Positions 54,600 through 62,473 of a stretch of 64,000 bases of DNA are shown here, piece by piece. The notes beneath the pieces are model-generated. The model was given only the letters and a program-made list of their open reading frames with translations, did not search any database and was not told where the DNA came from. Both the position numbers and the translations under genes were made by a program. The stretch comes from JAGQRJ01 sp041402045 (GTDB lineage Bacteria > Planctomycetota > J058). Where the stretch lies: positions 15,031 to 79,030 of the forward strand of contig JAWKSZ010000030.1 of NCBI GenBank assembly GCA_041402045.1. Reading direction: 5' to 3'. The first letter of the stretch is position 1. The number at the start of each line of letters is the position of its first letter.

Positions 54600-55005
54600 C
54601 TGCGGGCGGGGTAAACCCGCCCCTACCCCTTATTTCAGGCCCGCCCGGAAGCACTCTCTCCTACGCCTTACCTGCCGGAGGCGGGCGGGTAAACCCCGCC
54701 CCTGCCCTGATTTCAGGCCCGCCCGGAAGCACCCTTCCTACGCCTCACCCGCCGGACGTCCGCGGGCGGGGTAACCCCGCCCCTACCCCTGATTCGCCCG
54801 CCCGGAGGCACCCTTCCTACGCCTCACCCGCCGGACGTCCGCGGGCGGGGTAAACCCCGGTAAACCCCGCCCCTACCCCTGACTTCAGGCCCGCCCGGCA
54901 GCAACTCCGCCTTACCTGCCGGAGTCCGCGGGCGGGGGTAAACCCCGCCCCTACCCCTGATTTCGGCCGCCCGGAAGCGCCCTTCCCTATGCCTTGCCCC
55001 CGCCC
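54600..55005. repeat. array of five ~80-bp units with REP-like palindromes
   Basis: Units begin near 54601, 54682, 54761, 54841 and 54925. Each starts with the palindrome GCGGGCGGGGTAAACCCCGC (with small variants) followed by CCCTACCCCTGATTTCAGGC, GCCCGCCCGGAAGCACCC and a CTACGCCT(CA/TA)CC spacer. Unit-to-unit changes are substitutions and short indels, and spacers are also similar, so this is not a CRISPR array. The palindrome matches the style of REP sequences mobilised by RAYT transposases; a RAYT remnant lies 1.7 kb away. Confidence 0.85.
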
Positions 55006-55160
55006 GCGCAACACGGCAGGCTGCGCCCCGTGCAGGGCTCTCCTCCAGACGCTCCCCCATTCGGGGTAGGGCGGGTTTACCCCCGCCCGCGCAACACGGC
55101 ACGGCTGCGCCCCGTGCGGGGCTCTCCAGACGCTCCCCCCTGGGGTAGGGCGTTTACCCC
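55006..55160. repeat. two copies of a second ~80-bp palindromic repeat type
   Basis: Two units (from about 55006 and 55085) share CCCGCGCAACACGGCA, CTGCGCCCCGTGC, GGGCTCTCC, CAGACGCTCCCCC and a terminal GGGTAGGGCG...TTTACCCC. Each contains internal inverted repeats (GCACGG...CCGTGC). A third partial copy is at 56621-56665. Confidence 0.8.
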
Positions 55161-55190
55161 AATGCATGATGAACGCCCCAAGTCCATTCC

Positions 55191-56580
55191 TCATGCGGCG
55201 TTCCGGTGTTTCTTGCTGATATCGAGCGCCACCTGGTCTTACTGCACGGTGAGCGAGGAGGCTGCGATCTGATACGCTGAACGAGGGGACCACTTGGCTC
55301 CAGGGTTCCCGACCCCAATGAGCCTCTTTGAGCCTTTGTAGCGATTTCCCCCAACCTCGTGGGTTCTTGCTTCAGTTCGCGTGCGACCGCGCGATCCGGT
55401 CTCTGATCAGTTGTATGCCGTGATGTCGCGTAGACCTCCGGGCCACGCGGCGCGGCTTGCTGCGAAAATGGACCTTCCTGCGAGCGAGCGTGCTTGATCT
55501 CTCGAACACGAACTCGACTCCAGCGCTTGAGGTAGAGCTCGGCGATTTGATCGGCAGGAAACTCCTTCGGGTCGACGAGGTTCGTTAGAGGAAGAGGTGC
55601 CGGGCGTTCGGCGCCTCTGCCGCTGCCTTGTGGCTTCACGTTGTGGTCCGTTGGCGCTTCCGCTTGGCCTTCGTCTTGGACCTCTTGCAGCGCTTCTTGG
55701 GGAACGTGTATCGAATCTGAGGGACGAGCGGCTTTGCGCCCTTCTTTGGCTTGAACGACTTTGGCACCGGGAGGTGACGATGTCGCCGTCCGGTTGAAGC
55801 ACCTTGGTGCGAACCAGCTTGATCGTGCAGCTCCCTTGGGCATTCGCACGACGAACTTACGGTCCGCCTGCACGAAGGTGCGGAGCAAGTCGAACCTGCA
55901 GAAGCCGCGATCCATAAGCGTGAGCACGTCTTGATCCAGCTCCCCGACCAGTCCCTTCAACAGGGAGACCTCGCCGTTGCCAGCGCCGGCGCATACGGCG
56001 CCAGCGTTGCGGCCACGATCTGTGTTCACGTCAGCGACGCGAGACAGCGCACCGGAAAGGTCCCCTGTTTCGACCCGTTCGTTTGCCAAATGCGGCCTCA
56101 TTGGCTGCCGTATCGGGAGCCCGAAAGGTAGTGCCGTCCGCGGCAACCACGCGAAACCCCTTCCAGCGGGGATCCCCGGCGACCGAACCTGCTTGGCGTG
56201 GCTTCGGAAGAGTTCACGACTGACTTCCCAGGACAAGCGATCTCGAGGCGTGATAGACGACGCCCGAGGAAGCCCACGCCAGAACGGGATGCCGACGAGC
56301 GCGACGAGAGCCTCCAGAACACTCGACGCTCTCCTCAGGCGACAAGGCCATGGTGACGGTCAATTGCGCGGTCAGCTTGAACGGCAGCCTGCCAGCGATC
56401 ACGTTTCCCGAAGGCGGTAAGAACGTGATTAGCAACCTCAGGGGGCAGCAGGCCGAGAGCCACGAGCGCTCCTGCCTGACAGACACGAGCGCAAACTTCG
56501 CGGTCCGATACCTCAGGCGTTCTTGGTTGTTGTGGTGACTCCAGATTGCCTAAGGTCGGACCGTCCTCTTCCGACCGCAA
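55191..56580 (-). pseudogene. IS4-family transposase remnant
   Basis: Reverse-strand pieces in several frames form a DDE transposase: GKRDRWQAAVQADRAIDRHH, FRVVAADGTTFRAPDTAANE (first Asp) and FGKRTGRNR, DVLTLMDRGFCRFDLLRTFV (second Asp), RKFVVRMPKGA, FPADQIAELYLKRW and REIKHA (third acidic region), ending LDISKKHRNAA with a TGA at 55191. Numerous frame changes show it is inactive as written. No clear terminal inverted repeats were found. It is inserted between the REP-type repeats and the RAYT remnant. Confidence 0.8.
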
Positions 56581-56620
56581 CTCTCATCCCCCAGCGATCG
56601 CGGCTCGTCGCCTGGCATTA

Positions 56621-56665
56621 GTCACCCCCGCCCGCGCAACACGGCACGGCTGCGCCCGTGCGGGA
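56621..56665. repeat. third copy of the CGCAACACGGCACGGC palindromic repeat
   Basis: Matches the repeat type at 55006-55160 across CCCGCCCGCGCAACACGGCA and the following CTGCGCC(C)GTGCGG. It stands just upstream of the RAYT remnant, the typical place for a REP flanking its transposase. Confidence 0.7.
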
Positions 56666-56744
56666 TCCGAACACCATGTCCCGTCGATGACCTTCCAGGC
56701 TGACCGCATGAGCCTCTCCCAAGCGCAAGCGGCTACGCCTGCCC

Positions 56745-57210
56745 CACGCCTCATACAGCGCCGAGGCCGCTCGTCCACCTCACGATCTGCACCCGCGATC
56801 GCAGCCCGTTCTGTTCACCCTGAGCCGCCGCGGCGATTCAGGCTGAGCTCGCGACGCAGAGTCGACGCCTCGGTCTACGTGTGGTGCCTATGCCCGACCA
56901 CCTCCACGTCGCATCTCACGACTCCCGCTCGACGTCAGGAAGTGGGTGCGCGCTTCAGCCGCCCGCGACGGCGCGGACGCTGGGGATTCCCGCGCTCTGG
57001 CAGCGGAGCTACTACGACCGCGTCCTGACCGACGAACGCGACCTGATCCCGACCTGCCAGCAGCTCGACAATCCAGTCCGCAACGGCCTCGTCACGTCTT
57101 GGCTGGACTGCCCCACCGAGGGTCGCAGGAGCGGGCGCTCGACGGCTGGCTCGACTGGACTGAGGTCGCCCCAGGCCACAGCCAAACTGCGGGCGGGGGT
57201 AAACCGGTAA
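56745..57210 (+). pseudogene. REP-associated tyrosine transposase (RAYT, Y1_Tnp) remnant
   Basis: Pieces in different frames give VHLTICTRDRSPFCSP, ASVYVWCLMPDHLHVASHDS (the HLH of the HUH-type active site), LWQRSYYDRVLTDERDLIPT (with the Y of the YYD motif) and NPVRNGLVTSW. This order is that of Y1-type transposases of the IS200-related RAYT group. The reading frame is broken at least twice and the N-terminus is degraded. REP-like palindromes flank both sides. Confidence 0.72.
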
Positions 57211-57240
57211 ACCCCCGCCCGCCCAAGCACGGCCCGCCCA
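57187..57240. repeat. REP-like palindrome downstream of the RAYT remnant
   Basis: GGGCGGGGGTAAACC followed by GGTAAACCCCCGCCCGCCC forms a strong palindrome related to the 54600-55005 units. It lies between the RAYT remnant and the kinase gene stop. Confidence 0.75.
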
Positions 57241-57244
57241 GACC

Positions 57245-60200
57245 CTACTCGAGCTGCCAGAGGTCGAACTCGAGCACGGCGTAGCCGTGGAGCTCGAAGT
57301 GTTCGACCCGCACCTGGACCTCGCGGGGCGCGTCGAGGACGAACTCGCCGGTGTGGCGGGTGGGCGGGTGGTGGTTCCACTCGTCGATCACGAGGCGGTC
57401 GTCGACGAACACGCGGAGCCCGTCGTCGCTCAGGGTCTCGGCGCGGTAGCGGCCGGCCGCGAGGCTCAGGCGCACCGTGGCCAGCGTGCCGAAGCCGTCG
57501 CGGGGCAGGTCGGCCTCGACCACCGCGGGGGGCGCCTGGGCCAACTGGCTGGGCCCGGCGTTGCCGTAGACGAGGCGCAGCTCGTCGACCTCGAAGGCCA
57601 GCCCGCGCTCCTGGCCGCGCGCCTGCCAGGCCTCGGTCTCGAGCTGCGGATCTCCTCCCGACGCGAACACGCGCACGGTCCAGGGCGTGACCAGCAACGC
57701 CGCGCGGGCGGCCACCCGCTTGCCGCCCTCGAGGTCGACCTCGAGCTGATACGGCAGCAGCCGGCCCACGGCGCCGGGCGAGGCGGCGCGGACCTCGAAC
57801 ACCCCGTCCGCGGCCTGGGTCAGGGTCAAGCCCTCGCCCTTGACCCGCGCCTCGCGGGCGGCGAGGGGGCCCACCACGCGATAGCGCTGCACCGCTCCGT
57901 CCGCGACCCGCTCCAGCGCGCCGCGCTCGAGCATGGACAGGAGGTGCAGCGCGAGCTCGCGGTCCTCGCCGACCTTGCCGGAGAGGAAGGCGTACTGCAG
58001 GTCGCGGTGCGCGACCTCGGGGCGGGTGAGCCACAGGATCCCGGCGCGGTCGACCCGGTAGCGGACTTCGTGGGGGTGCAGCTCGATCAGCCGCGCGTAG
58101 ACCGCGAGCGCGTCGTTGACCCGCATGAGCCTGGCGTAGGCCTCGGCCCGCCCCTCCAGGGCGCGGGTCTGATCGGGCTCGAGCTCCAGCGCGCGCTCGA
58201 AGCGGGCGAGGGCCTCGGCGGGACGCCCGAGGTCCAGCTCGCACTCCCCGAGCCGCGCCCAGGCTCGAGCGTCCTGGGGCTCGAGCTCGAGGGCGCGGGT
58301 GAAGTCGGCGGCGGCTTCCGCGTGCTGACGTTGCGCGCTCCACGCCTCGGCGCGGTTCCGATACGTCTGCGCGCCGGGCGCGAGCTCCAGGCTGCGGGTG
58401 TAGGCGCCGACCGCCTCGCCGAAGCGCTCCAGCCGGGCCAGGACTACCCCCTCGAGGTTGGGGGCCTCGGGGTCCTGGGGGTCGAGGGTGGCCGCCGCCC
58501 GGTAGTCCGCGAGCGCGTCGTCGAAGTCCCCGGCCGCGAACGCGCACCCTCCGCGGGCCAGGCGGTCGGCGGCGGTGGCGGCGCCGAGGCGGATCAGGCG
58601 GTCGTAGTCGCGGACTGCGAGCATGGGCTGCCGCCGCGCCGCGCGCAGGGTCGCCCGCGCGCGAGAGGGGTCGGGGTCGCTGGGGGCCAGCCGGATCGCC
58701 TCGCCGTAGGCGCGCTCGGCCGCCTCCAGGTCCCCGAGGGCGCGCTGCAGCGCGCCGAGGGCGGCGTGGTGCGCCGCCCGCTTCGGCGCCAGGCGCGCGG
58801 CGGCCTCGAGCTCGGCCAACGCCTCGGGGTCGCGGTCGAGCCCGCGCAGCGCCTGGCCGCGGGCGAAGTGGGCGGCCGCCTGCTCGGGGTCGAGGGCCAG
58901 CGCGGCGTCGGCGGCGCTCAGGGCCCCGGCGGCGTCGCCCTGCGCGAGCAGCGCGAGGCCGAGCCCGGCCTGCGCGGGGGCCGACGTCGGCGCCTGCTCC
59001 GCGGCGCGGCGGTAGCTCGCGAGGGCCTCGCCCGCGTCGCCCCGGCGCAGGGCGAGCTCGGCGTGGGCCAGGCGCAGCGCCACGTCCCGCGGGTGCAGCT
59101 CCAGCGCCCGGGCGAGGTCGGCCTGCGCCTTCTCGTGCAGGTTGAGCGCGGTGTAGACCCGCGCGCGGCCCAGGAGCGCGGCGACCTCGCCGGGGTCGGC
59201 GGCGAGGGCTGCGCCGTAGGCCTGGATCGCCGCCTGGTGGCGGGCCAGCCCGAACAGGACCTCGGCGCGCTCGAGGTGCGCCGCGGCGCCGGGAGCCAAC
59301 TCCGCGACCCGGTCGTAGTCCTGGAGCGCCTCGAAGGTCTGTCCGCGGCCGAGGCGCACCCGCCCGCGGGCCGCGTAGGTCTCCCAGTCCTCGGGGGCGA
59401 GCTCGAGGGCGCGGGCGAAGTCGGCGTAGGCCTCGCCCGGCTCCCCCAGCGCCGCCCGCGCCTGACCCCGCAGGCGATACCCCGCGGCCCAGGCCGGGTC
59501 GGCCTCCAGCCCGGGCCCGAGCGCGTCGAGGGCCGCCTGAGCCTGGTCCTGCGCGAGCAGGCACGCGACGTAGCGCGCGCGGACCTCCAGGTCCTGGGGC
59601 GCGAGGGCCAGCGCGCGCTCGAGGTCGGGCTGGGCCTCCGTCCAGGTCCCGCCCGCGCCTTCGACCTCGGCCCGCGCGACCCAGGCGTGGGGGTCCTCGG
59701 GGGCGAGCTCGACCGCGCGACCCAACGCGGCGAGGGCCGCGCCGGGGTCGCCGCTGCGGGCCAGCTCGAGCCCCAGCTCGCGCCAGCCGGCGGCGTCCCG
59801 CGGGCCCAGCGCCTGGGCCCGCGCCAGGTCGGCCCGGGCCTGTTCCAGCTCGCCGGCCTCGCGGCGCAGGCGAGCGCGGACGGCGTAGGCCGCGCTCGCC
59901 TGGGGGTCGAGGGCCAGCGCGCGCTCGAGGTCTGCGAGGGCCTCGTCCGCCTGCCCGCCCGCGAGGTGCTCGCGGGCGCTGGCGACGAGGGCCGCCGCGG
60001 CCGCGGCCTCTTCCTCGCTGACGGTGGTCGCGCGCACGTAGAGCACGACCGCCAGCGCGACGCTGCCGAGGGCCAGCGCCGCGGCCAGCGCGAGCAGGAC
60101 CCACGGCCGACGCCGCTCGGCGCGGGCGGCGCGCTCGGGCTCGGTGACCAGGGCCCGGGCCACGGCCTCCGCCGAGGCGGGGCGGTCCCGGGCCTCGAGG

Positions 60201-60937
60201 GCCAAGCAGCGCATGCACAGCGCGTCGAGCCAGGCGGGGACCCCGGGGCGGGTGGCGCTCGGCGGGTCGATCGCGCCGCGCAGGGTCAGGGCCACGTATT
60301 CCCCGAGGGTCGGGGCCTCGATCGGCGGACGCCCGGTGAGACAGGCGTAGAGCAGGCCGCCGAGGCCGTAGACGTCGGAGCGCTCCCCGATCTCCGCCAG
60401 CCGACCGCGGGCCTGCTCCGGCGGCCAGTAGCCGGGGGTCCCCAGATACTGCCCGCTGCGAGTGATCCGGCTCACGTCCATGTCGTCGTCGCGGGCGAGG
60501 CCGAAGTCGGCGAGCAGCGCGCGCTCCCCCGAGAGCAGCACGTTGTCGGGCTTGAGGTCGCGGTGCAGGACCCCGCACGCGTGCACGTAGGCCAGGGCCG
60601 CGGCGACCTGGCGCACCACGTCGAGGGCCTGCCCCACCGGCAGCGGCCCGCGGCGCAGGCGGTCTTGGAGCGACTCGCCCTCGACGTAGGCCAGCGCGAG
60701 CCAGGGGATCCCCTCGTGCTCCCCCGCCCCGAGGATCGCGACCAGGCCCGGGTGCTGCAGCCGCGCCAGGGCCTGGACCTCGGTCACGAACCGGCGCCGG
60801 CTGCGCGGGTCGTCGGCGCGGTGGGCGTGCAGCAGCTTCAGCGCCACGGGCTGGCCCTCGGCGTCCTGGGCGCGATAGACCACGCCGTTGGCGCCGCGCG
60901 CGATCTCCTGCCCGATCCGATAGGGCCCGACCTGCAT
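57245..60937 (-). CDS. Ser/Thr protein kinase - TM - multiple TPR - PA14-like protein
   Basis: 1230 residues. The Hanks kinase (about 5-265) has IARGANGVVYRAQ, PVALKLL, VLHRDLKPDNVLL, LADFGLARD and GTPGYWPPEQARG. One transmembrane helix (about 275-298, WVLLALAAALALGSVALAVV) follows. Residues about 310-970 contain many TPR units (e.g. ADLERALALDPQASAAYAVR, DFTRALELEPQDARAWARLG). The C-terminus is a PA14-like beta domain (YRAETLSDDGLRVFVDD, VIDEWNHHPPTRHTGEFVLD, VRVEHFELHGYAVLEFDL). The TPR and PA14 parts lie outside the cytoplasm and likely bind protein or carbohydrate. CACACT is six bases before the ATG. Confidence 0.9.
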   Translation of the reverse strand: MQVGPYRIGQEIARGANGVVYRAQDAEGQPVALKLLHAHRADDPRSRRRFVTEVQALARLQHPGLVAILGAGEHEGIPWLALAYVEGESLQDRLRRGPLPVGQALDVVRQVAAALAYVHACGVLHRDLKPDNVLLSGERALLADFGLARDDDMDVSRITRSGQYLGTPGYWPPEQARGRLAEIGERSDVYGLGGLLYACLTGRPPIEAPTLGEYVALTLRGAIDPPSATRPGVPAWLDALCMRCLALEARDRPASAEAVARALVTEPERAARAERRRPWVLLALAAALALGSVALAVVLYVRATTVSEEEAAAAAALVASAREHLAGGQADEALADLERALALDPQASAAYAVRARLRREAGELEQARADLARAQALGPRDAAGWRELGLELARSGDPGAALAALGRAVELAPEDPHAWVARAEVEGAGGTWTEAQPDLERALALAPQDLEVRARYVACLLAQDQAQAALDALGPGLEADPAWAAGYRLRGQARAALGEPGEAYADFARALELAPEDWETYAARGRVRLGRGQTFEALQDYDRVAELAPGAAAHLERAEVLFGLARHQAAIQAYGAALAADPGEVAALLGRARVYTALNLHEKAQADLARALELHPRDVALRLAHAELALRRGDAGEALASYRRAAEQAPTSAPAQAGLGLALLAQGDAAGALSAADAALALDPEQAAAHFARGQALRGLDRDPEALAELEAAARLAPKRAAHHAALGALQRALGDLEAAERAYGEAIRLAPSDPDPSRARATLRAARRQPMLAVRDYDRLIRLGAATAADRLARGGCAFAAGDFDDALADYRAAATLDPQDPEAPNLEGVVLARLERFGEAVGAYTRSLELAPGAQTYRNRAEAWSAQRQHAEAAADFTRALELEPQDARAWARLGECELDLGRPAEALARFERALELEPDQTRALEGRAEAYARLMRVNDALAVYARLIELHPHEVRYRVDRAGILWLTRPEVAHRDLQYAFLSGKVGEDRELALHLLSMLERGALERVADGAVQRYRVVGPLAAREARVKGEGLTLTQAADGVFEVRAASPGAVGRLLPYQLEVDLEGGKRVAARAALLVTPWTVRVFASGGDPQLETEAWQARGQERGLAFEVDELRLVYGNAGPSQLAQAPPAVVEADLPRDGFGTLATVRLSLAAGRYRAETLSDDGLRVFVDDRLVIDEWNHHPPTRHTGEFVLDAPREVQVRVEHFELHGYAVLEFDLWQLE

Positions 60938-60983
60938 GCCGCGAGTGTGGCGTCCAGGCCCGGCGCCCGCAAAGCCGCGTCGC

Positions 60984-60989
60984 TATCCT
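60984..60989 (+). promoter_or_regulatory. -10-like TATCCT upstream of the 61007 gene
   Basis: GCTATCCT lies 17 bases before the GTG start, with GGGAGG between as ribosome-binding site. Confidence 0.4.
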
Positions 60990-61006
60990 CGCCCCGGGAG
61001 GCCGAC

Positions 61007-61687
61007 GTGGGCGTGAACACCTTCCTGGTCGGCGCGGACGACCCGGGTGGCTGGCGGGTCGCGGACGTGGCGCGAGCCGGCGGGGAGCCGATCCCCGCGC
61101 TGGGCCTCGCCGCCCACGCGCGCCTGAGCCACGACCGCGGGCTCGCGACCTTGGTCGGCTTCCTGCGGGGCTACGCGTGGTTCGTGGTCCGGGAGGGGCG
61201 CGCGCCGGGCCCCGAGGTGCACGCCGCCCCCGCCGCGCGCGGAGGCTCGCGGGCGCGGGCGGTCTACGGCCCGGCCCCCGACCGCGTCCCCGAGCGCTGG
61301 CCGCACCTGCTCTACACCCACCCCGGGGGCCCCGACTGCTTCGTCCTGCCCCAGGACTTCCCGCGCCCGCGGAGCGCACTCTACGCGCCGAGCCCGCCCG
61401 AGCCGGGGCTGGACCCCGTCGCGCCCTGGCGCGTCTACCTCTGCTCCGCGCCCCGGCTCCTGCTCGAGCTGGAGGAGCTCGCGGCCTGGCTCCCGGTCGA
61501 CCGGGCTGCCTGCGCGGCGCTCGAGGCGCTCGAGGCGCTCGAGGCCGCGGGGCCCTGGGACCTGGAGTCGGTGGACGCCCTGGTCCCGCTCACCGACCCC
61601 TTCGGGCGCGAGAAGGAGGCCTGGCTGCGCCTGCGCCTGTTCGCCCAGCTCGCCGCGCGGCACGGGCTCGTGGTGACCGCGGAGTGA
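61007..61687 (+). CDS. hypothetical cytosolic protein
   Basis: 226 residues from a GTG at 61007 (GGGAGG five bases upstream; a second GTG two codons on is possible). No signal or membrane segment. Features seen are FLVGADDPGGWRVADVARAG, LVGFLRGYAWFVVREG and a C-terminal DPFGREKEAWLRLRLFAQLA. No family is recognised. The next gene begins seven bases later, so they probably form a small operon. Confidence 0.65.
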   Translation: MGVNTFLVGADDPGGWRVADVARAGGEPIPALGLAAHARLSHDRGLATLVGFLRGYAWFVVREGRAPGPEVHAAPAARGGSRARAVYGPAPDRVPERWPHLLYTHPGGPDCFVLPQDFPRPRSALYAPSPPEPGLDPVAPWRVYLCSAPRLLLELEELAAWLPVDRAACAALEALEALEAAGPWDLESVDALVPLTDPFGREKEAWLRLRLFAQLAARHGLVVTAE

Positions 61688-61694
61688 GGACCCC

Positions 61695-62366
61695 GTGGCC
61701 GACCGCCGGTTGAGCGAGCGCGCGCGGGCCTTCGAGGCCACGGGCTCCGTCGCCGACGAGGCCGCGCTCCTGGGCGAGCGCCTGCGCCAGGGCTCGCTCT
61801 CGCGCCCGCGGCTGGAGCTGGCCGCGCACTTCGGCCACGCCGCGGCCCAGGCCCTCGCTCCGGACGTGCCGCCCCTCGCCGCCGACGTGTGGCGCGTGCA
61901 CCTGAACCAGCCCCTGGGGCCGCGGACCCCGGGCTACGCCGAGCGCCGGAGCTGGTGCGCGTGGCTCCGCCGCTACGGCGCGCTGGGGGAGGAGGCCCTG
62001 ACCCGCGCGGGGATCGCCGCCCTGCGCGCCAGCCTCCCGGCCTGGGACGCGAGCTTCGCCCACCCCTTCCCCCGCGAGGCGCTGGCCCAGGCCGAGGCGC
62101 GGCTGCACCACGGGCGCGCGCCTTGGCCGCCCGAGGTCGCGCGGGACGCAGCCTGGAGCTGCTTCGCCCACGCCCGCGAGCGCGAGGAGCGAGAGGGCCA
62201 GGGCTGGGAGGCGGGCGCCGCGCGGCTCATGGCCTCCCTGGTCCTGCGCCGCGACCCGCCCCAGGAGGACGCCGCCTCGGCGGTGCACGAGCTGTCCTGG
62301 ATCCAGGGGCCCGAGGCCGCGGCGGCGGCGGTCGGCGCCGAGCTCGTACCCTGGGTCTTGGGGTAG
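61695..62366 (+). CDS. hypothetical protein related to the 31665-32405 gene at its N-terminus
   Basis: 223 residues from a GTG. The N-terminal pattern RARAFEATGSVADEAALLGE, RLRQGSLSRPRLELAAHFGH parallels that of the gene at 32405, indicating paralogy. The remainder is helical, rich in Ala, Arg and Trp (ELSWIQGPEAAAAAVG at the end). Function unknown. Follows the 61007 gene by seven bases. Confidence 0.65.
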   Translation: MADRRLSERARAFEATGSVADEAALLGERLRQGSLSRPRLELAAHFGHAAAQALAPDVPPLAADVWRVHLNQPLGPRTPGYAERRSWCAWLRRYGALGEEALTRAGIAALRASLPAWDASFAHPFPREALAQAEARLHHGRAPWPPEVARDAAWSCFAHAREREEREGQGWEAGAARLMASLVLRRDPPQEDAASAVHELSWIQGPEAAAAAVGAELVPWVLG

Positions 62367-62473
62367 CTGACGACCTACAGAGTTGGACTTAGGGAAACCC
62401 AACCAACCATCAAGGTGAATGATTGCACGCCGGGGGGAAGGCTGCTTCCCTTGCAGGGACTCCGAGGGACTGC

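Noticed and set aside
54600..55160. Possible CRISPR array
   Set aside because: Spacer parts are as similar as repeat parts, the units are about 80 bp with a central palindrome, and no cas genes are near. REP-like units explain it better.
57287..61687. Long + strand frame opposite the kinase-TPR gene
   Set aside because: Shadow of the kinase gene; only the last part (from 61007) is a real gene in that frame.
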